Assembly (NCBI RefSeq): GCF_017654505.1
Contig: NC_054536.1
Span: 15,463,794-15,527,793, forward strand
From: Polyodon spathula
Lineage: Eukaryota > Chordata > Actinopteri > Acipenseriformes > Polyodontidae
Direction of reading: 5' to 3'
Length of the DNA: 64,000 nucleotides
This document shows, in pieces, positions 62,301 to 64,000 of the stretch. Both the position numbers and the translations under genes were made by a program. Every line of letters begins with the position of its first letter. Position 1 is the first letter of the stretch. The notes beneath the pieces were generated by a model. The model was given only the letters and a program-made list of their open reading frames with translations. It made no database searches and was not told the origin of the DNA.

Positions 62301-63925
62301 GTGGCAGGAGTTGAGAGGAGTTTGTCAGCGAAGGCCAAGGCCCAGCTGAAACAATGGTGTTTTTGTTTCAACTGTTTATTTTGGCCCCTGTGCCTTGTTT
62401 GTTTGTTTGTTTGTTTGTTTGTTTTTGTAAATGTTCTCTTAATAAGTATGCACTTCGGCACTTAAACTGCAGCTTTAACCTTGGCCACAACGCTAACCTT
62501 TCACAGTCCCTCTCTTGGGTTAGGCCCTGGACAAATGTCACTGGTGTCCGTTCCTATAGCTCAATATGAATACAGTTACAAGCATGAAGGCGGGTGTCTA
62601 AAATCCAGATACACAAACAGACAAATACTGGCCGGTGGTGCAGACTGAGTACAGTTTGTACCGAGCTAAAAGCAAGCTTTTATTATTTATTTATTTATTT
62701 ATTAGCAAATGCTAATCCTTATCCAGAGTGACTTACAATTGTTACAAAATATCACATTACAGATAAGAGCAGTTGCAAAGTACAGTAACATCAGTAGCAA
62801 AAGATCAAATTCAACTAAGAGCAAGAGTTGTGTTTGCAGATGCTGTCTGAACAGGTGAGTCTTGAGGAGGTGCCGAAAGGCGGTTAGGGACTGAGCAGTC
62901 CTGATATCCGTGGGTAGTTCATTCCACCACTTTATGAGGGCTGTCCGAATGATGGGTGCGAGGTGATGTATTTCTTCTTTTTATATTAGTCAGCTTGTTC
63001 CTTCTGTCGTGACCTGGACAGCCAAAGTCTCTAATGGTACAAGCTACATCTTCCGCTGGACATTTTCAAATGGAACAGTGAATGGCACCCGGATAGGAAC
63101 TGAAAAGGTACATGTTCATTATAACAAAGGGTACATATTTCACTGGGGAAAAAAAAAAACCTTTAATGGCCATTGTTCCCTTTTTTATATAACTTTCATT
63201 TATATGTAGAAATCATAATCCTTTTCATAACACTTTAATTTAGTAAGAATCTTTTATAAACATTGTACTCTGTCTAGAAATATGTAAGGGAAAAATGCTA
63301 TTAATAACTACAATCTTTAGGAAGATATTTCATTTGTATTTCAATGCTGTTTTTTATAACTCTTACAGTTCTCCATGGAGGTGAGTGCACCAGCACAACT
63401 AAGCATCAGTGTTTCAGTGGAGAACGAAGTCAGTCAGCTTTCTGCCAACTTTACCACAACGGTCCAATATCCAATTCTTCAAGTTGCCTTAACTGTAGCC
63501 CGGGCTGCTCTTGGGCAGCCAAGCAATGTGGCTGTAACAGTGACTCCAGCCCAGGACTACTCTATTTACTTGGATTTGGGTGATGGGGAGAATCTACTTT
63601 CATCCTCTCTTGAACAGCCACCGGAGCTCCACTGCTCCTCAGTACCTCTGTGTTCTTCAACATTCCAATTCCAACATGTGTACTCTGCCATTGGAGTTTA
63701 TAACCTGTCTGCCAGTGTGGCTAATTCTGTCAGCTCTGCCACACAGACAGCAGACGTTGTGGTGGAAGAGCCTATTGCTGGTATCCAGCTAGTCCTGATG
63801 ACTCCAAGTGTGATCAGAATTAGAGACTTCATTAACGCCACAGTCTCTGTGCAGTCTGGCAGCGAGATTACATTTGAATGGCTTGTTTCCTTTCCTTACC
63901 CTGGAAGTTACAATCCAACTGATTG
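49800..63925 (+). CDS. pkd1l1: Polycystin-1-like 1 (N-terminal part, continues beyond the window)
   Basis: Thirteen exons with matching phases: 49800-49872, 53009-53132, 55868-56059, 56462-56643, 57092-57250, 57683-57990, 58178-58264, 58921-60160, 60297-60550, 60852-60940, 61817-61963, 62990-63107 and 63369-63925. They give about 1,176 codons. The order is signal peptide (MEFSLQYLLLSVVCVIFIVW), WSC-type Cys-rich domain (WYLGCYYGNS, KGFCIMALSEEMCYCANK, CFDSLCLPHGSELDSLAVYS), then about nine PKD-like beta-sandwich repeats. Clear PKD signatures are TYTWSF with YVYSHPGVYLVAV (exon 8), VNFGDGN with HIYVFAGIYVV (exons 10-11) and LDLGDGE with HVYSAIGVYNLSASV (exon 13). There are many NxS/T sites. 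The REJ, GPS, PLAT and membrane parts expected of the family would lie downstream. PKD1L1 partners PKD2 in cilia for left-right patterning. The choice of pkd1l1 over pkd1 rests on tandem linkage to hus1 and absence of leucine-rich repeats. Confidence 0.88.
50208..50296. repeat. (TA)n-(CA)n microsatellite in pkd1l1 intron 1
   Basis: Imperfect TA tracts followed by a CA run. Confidence 0.9.
53444..53700. repeat. (TGTC)n-rich segment in pkd1l1 intron 2
   Basis: Short tracts of TGTC/TCTG tetranucleotide repeat recur three times (about 53,447, 53,520 and 53,680), separated by ordinary sequence. A poly-A run of about 23 lies just upstream (53,359-53,381). Confidence 0.7.
57325..57440. repeat. Short dispersed-repeat fragment in pkd1l1 intron 5
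   Basis: 'ttaattgagccaattaaacc' followed by 'ggccctccagaaccatgatt' resembles the repeat tail seen near 25,260-25,345 (GTTAATTAAG, then a CCCT...GGACTGG...CACCCCTG tail). An open frame crosses it, but exon 5 splices in phase directly to exon 6, so this is intronic. Confidence 0.4.
61153..61482 (-). mobile_element. Tc1-like transposase fragment in pkd1l1 intron 10
   Basis: The minus strand encodes about 100 codons of the C-terminal half of a Tc1-like transposase. GATGPQFVLTHEIASCNTPRI matches the second catalytic block with Asp changed to Glu, and MDWPASSPHINPIEHRQDWI matches the third. The terminal repeats are not recognised, so the limits are those of the similarity. It is an inactive relic, antisense to pkd1l1. 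Confidence 0.7.
62107..62545 (+). mobile_element. Possible solo LTR in pkd1l1 intron 11
   Basis: The block begins TGTGGCATGG and has a TATA-like GGTATAAAAATGG at about 62270. Some 100 bp further on it has a T/G-rich tract with (TTTG)n (62,398-62,428), then CTTAATAAGTATG resembling a decayed polyadenylation signal. This order fits a long terminal repeat. Neither a target-site duplication nor internal coding sequence was found, so the call is tentative. Confidence 0.3.
62680..62968. repeat. Dispersed fish-type repeat next to pkd1l1 exon 12
   Basis: It starts with (TTTA)n and 'atccttatccagagtgactt', continues with 'ggtgagtcttgaggaggtgc' and ends with 'tagttcattccaccacttta' and 'tgagggctgtccgaatgatg'. 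Sequence of this wording is spread widely in ray-finned fish genomes. It ends about 20 bp before the acceptor of exon 12 (62990). The family name is not certain. Confidence 0.5.
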
Positions 63926-64000
63926 GTAAGATTGATTTAAAGAATCAAAAATATGTTTTCTTTTTTTCTAAAGCACTGATGTCCACCTGTCAGAGAAGTA

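Overview
This is vertebrate nuclear DNA, most probably from a ray-finned fish. It has spliced genes with GT/AG introns, many degenerate Tc1/mariner copies of fish type, long (TA)n, (GT)n and (CT)n microsatellites, and AT-rich non-coding DNA. A non-teleost fish (sturgeon or paddlefish type) is possible, but that rests only on the look of some repeats. There are no prokaryotic features. The genes were found by reading splice sites and protein similarity, because most exons are far shorter than an ORF.

Layout. Positions 1-12.5 kb are a graveyard of mobile elements: an unidentified element with a repeated block, the 3' part of an R2-type LINE (minus), four Tc1-type copies, one short hAT-type element and a two-part coding-frame minisatellite. 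12.5-35 kb has no gene I can support. It holds two more Tc1 copies, microsatellites, a reverse-transcriptase fragment, a strong hairpin near 26.7 kb and a possible conserved non-coding block near 23.4 kb.

36-64 kb is the genic part. eif1b (minus, four exons, complete, 113 aa) is followed by a 3' UTR that seems split by a Tc1-type insertion. Head-to-head with it, 1.27 kb away, is hus1 (plus, eight exons, complete, 283 aa), whose first intron carries two Tc1 elements back to back. 1.65 kb downstream, on the same strand, starts a polycystin-1-like gene that I assign to pkd1l1: signal peptide, WSC domain, then a long row of PKD-like repeats. Thirteen exons (about 1,176 codons) are visible before the window ends. 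HUS1 and PKD1L1 are also tandem neighbours in human, which supports the assignment.

The genes do not form one pathway: eif1b acts in start-codon selection, hus1 in the 9-1-1 DNA-damage clamp, and pkd1l1 in ciliary sensing for left-right patterning. No clearly new biological system was found. The most unusual observations are a 22-bp micro-inversion between two copies of one Tc1 family, three places where ends of two different Tc1 families are joined by a compound microsatellite, a Tc1 copy whose long inverted repeat includes transposase codons, and a pre-miRNA-like hairpin.
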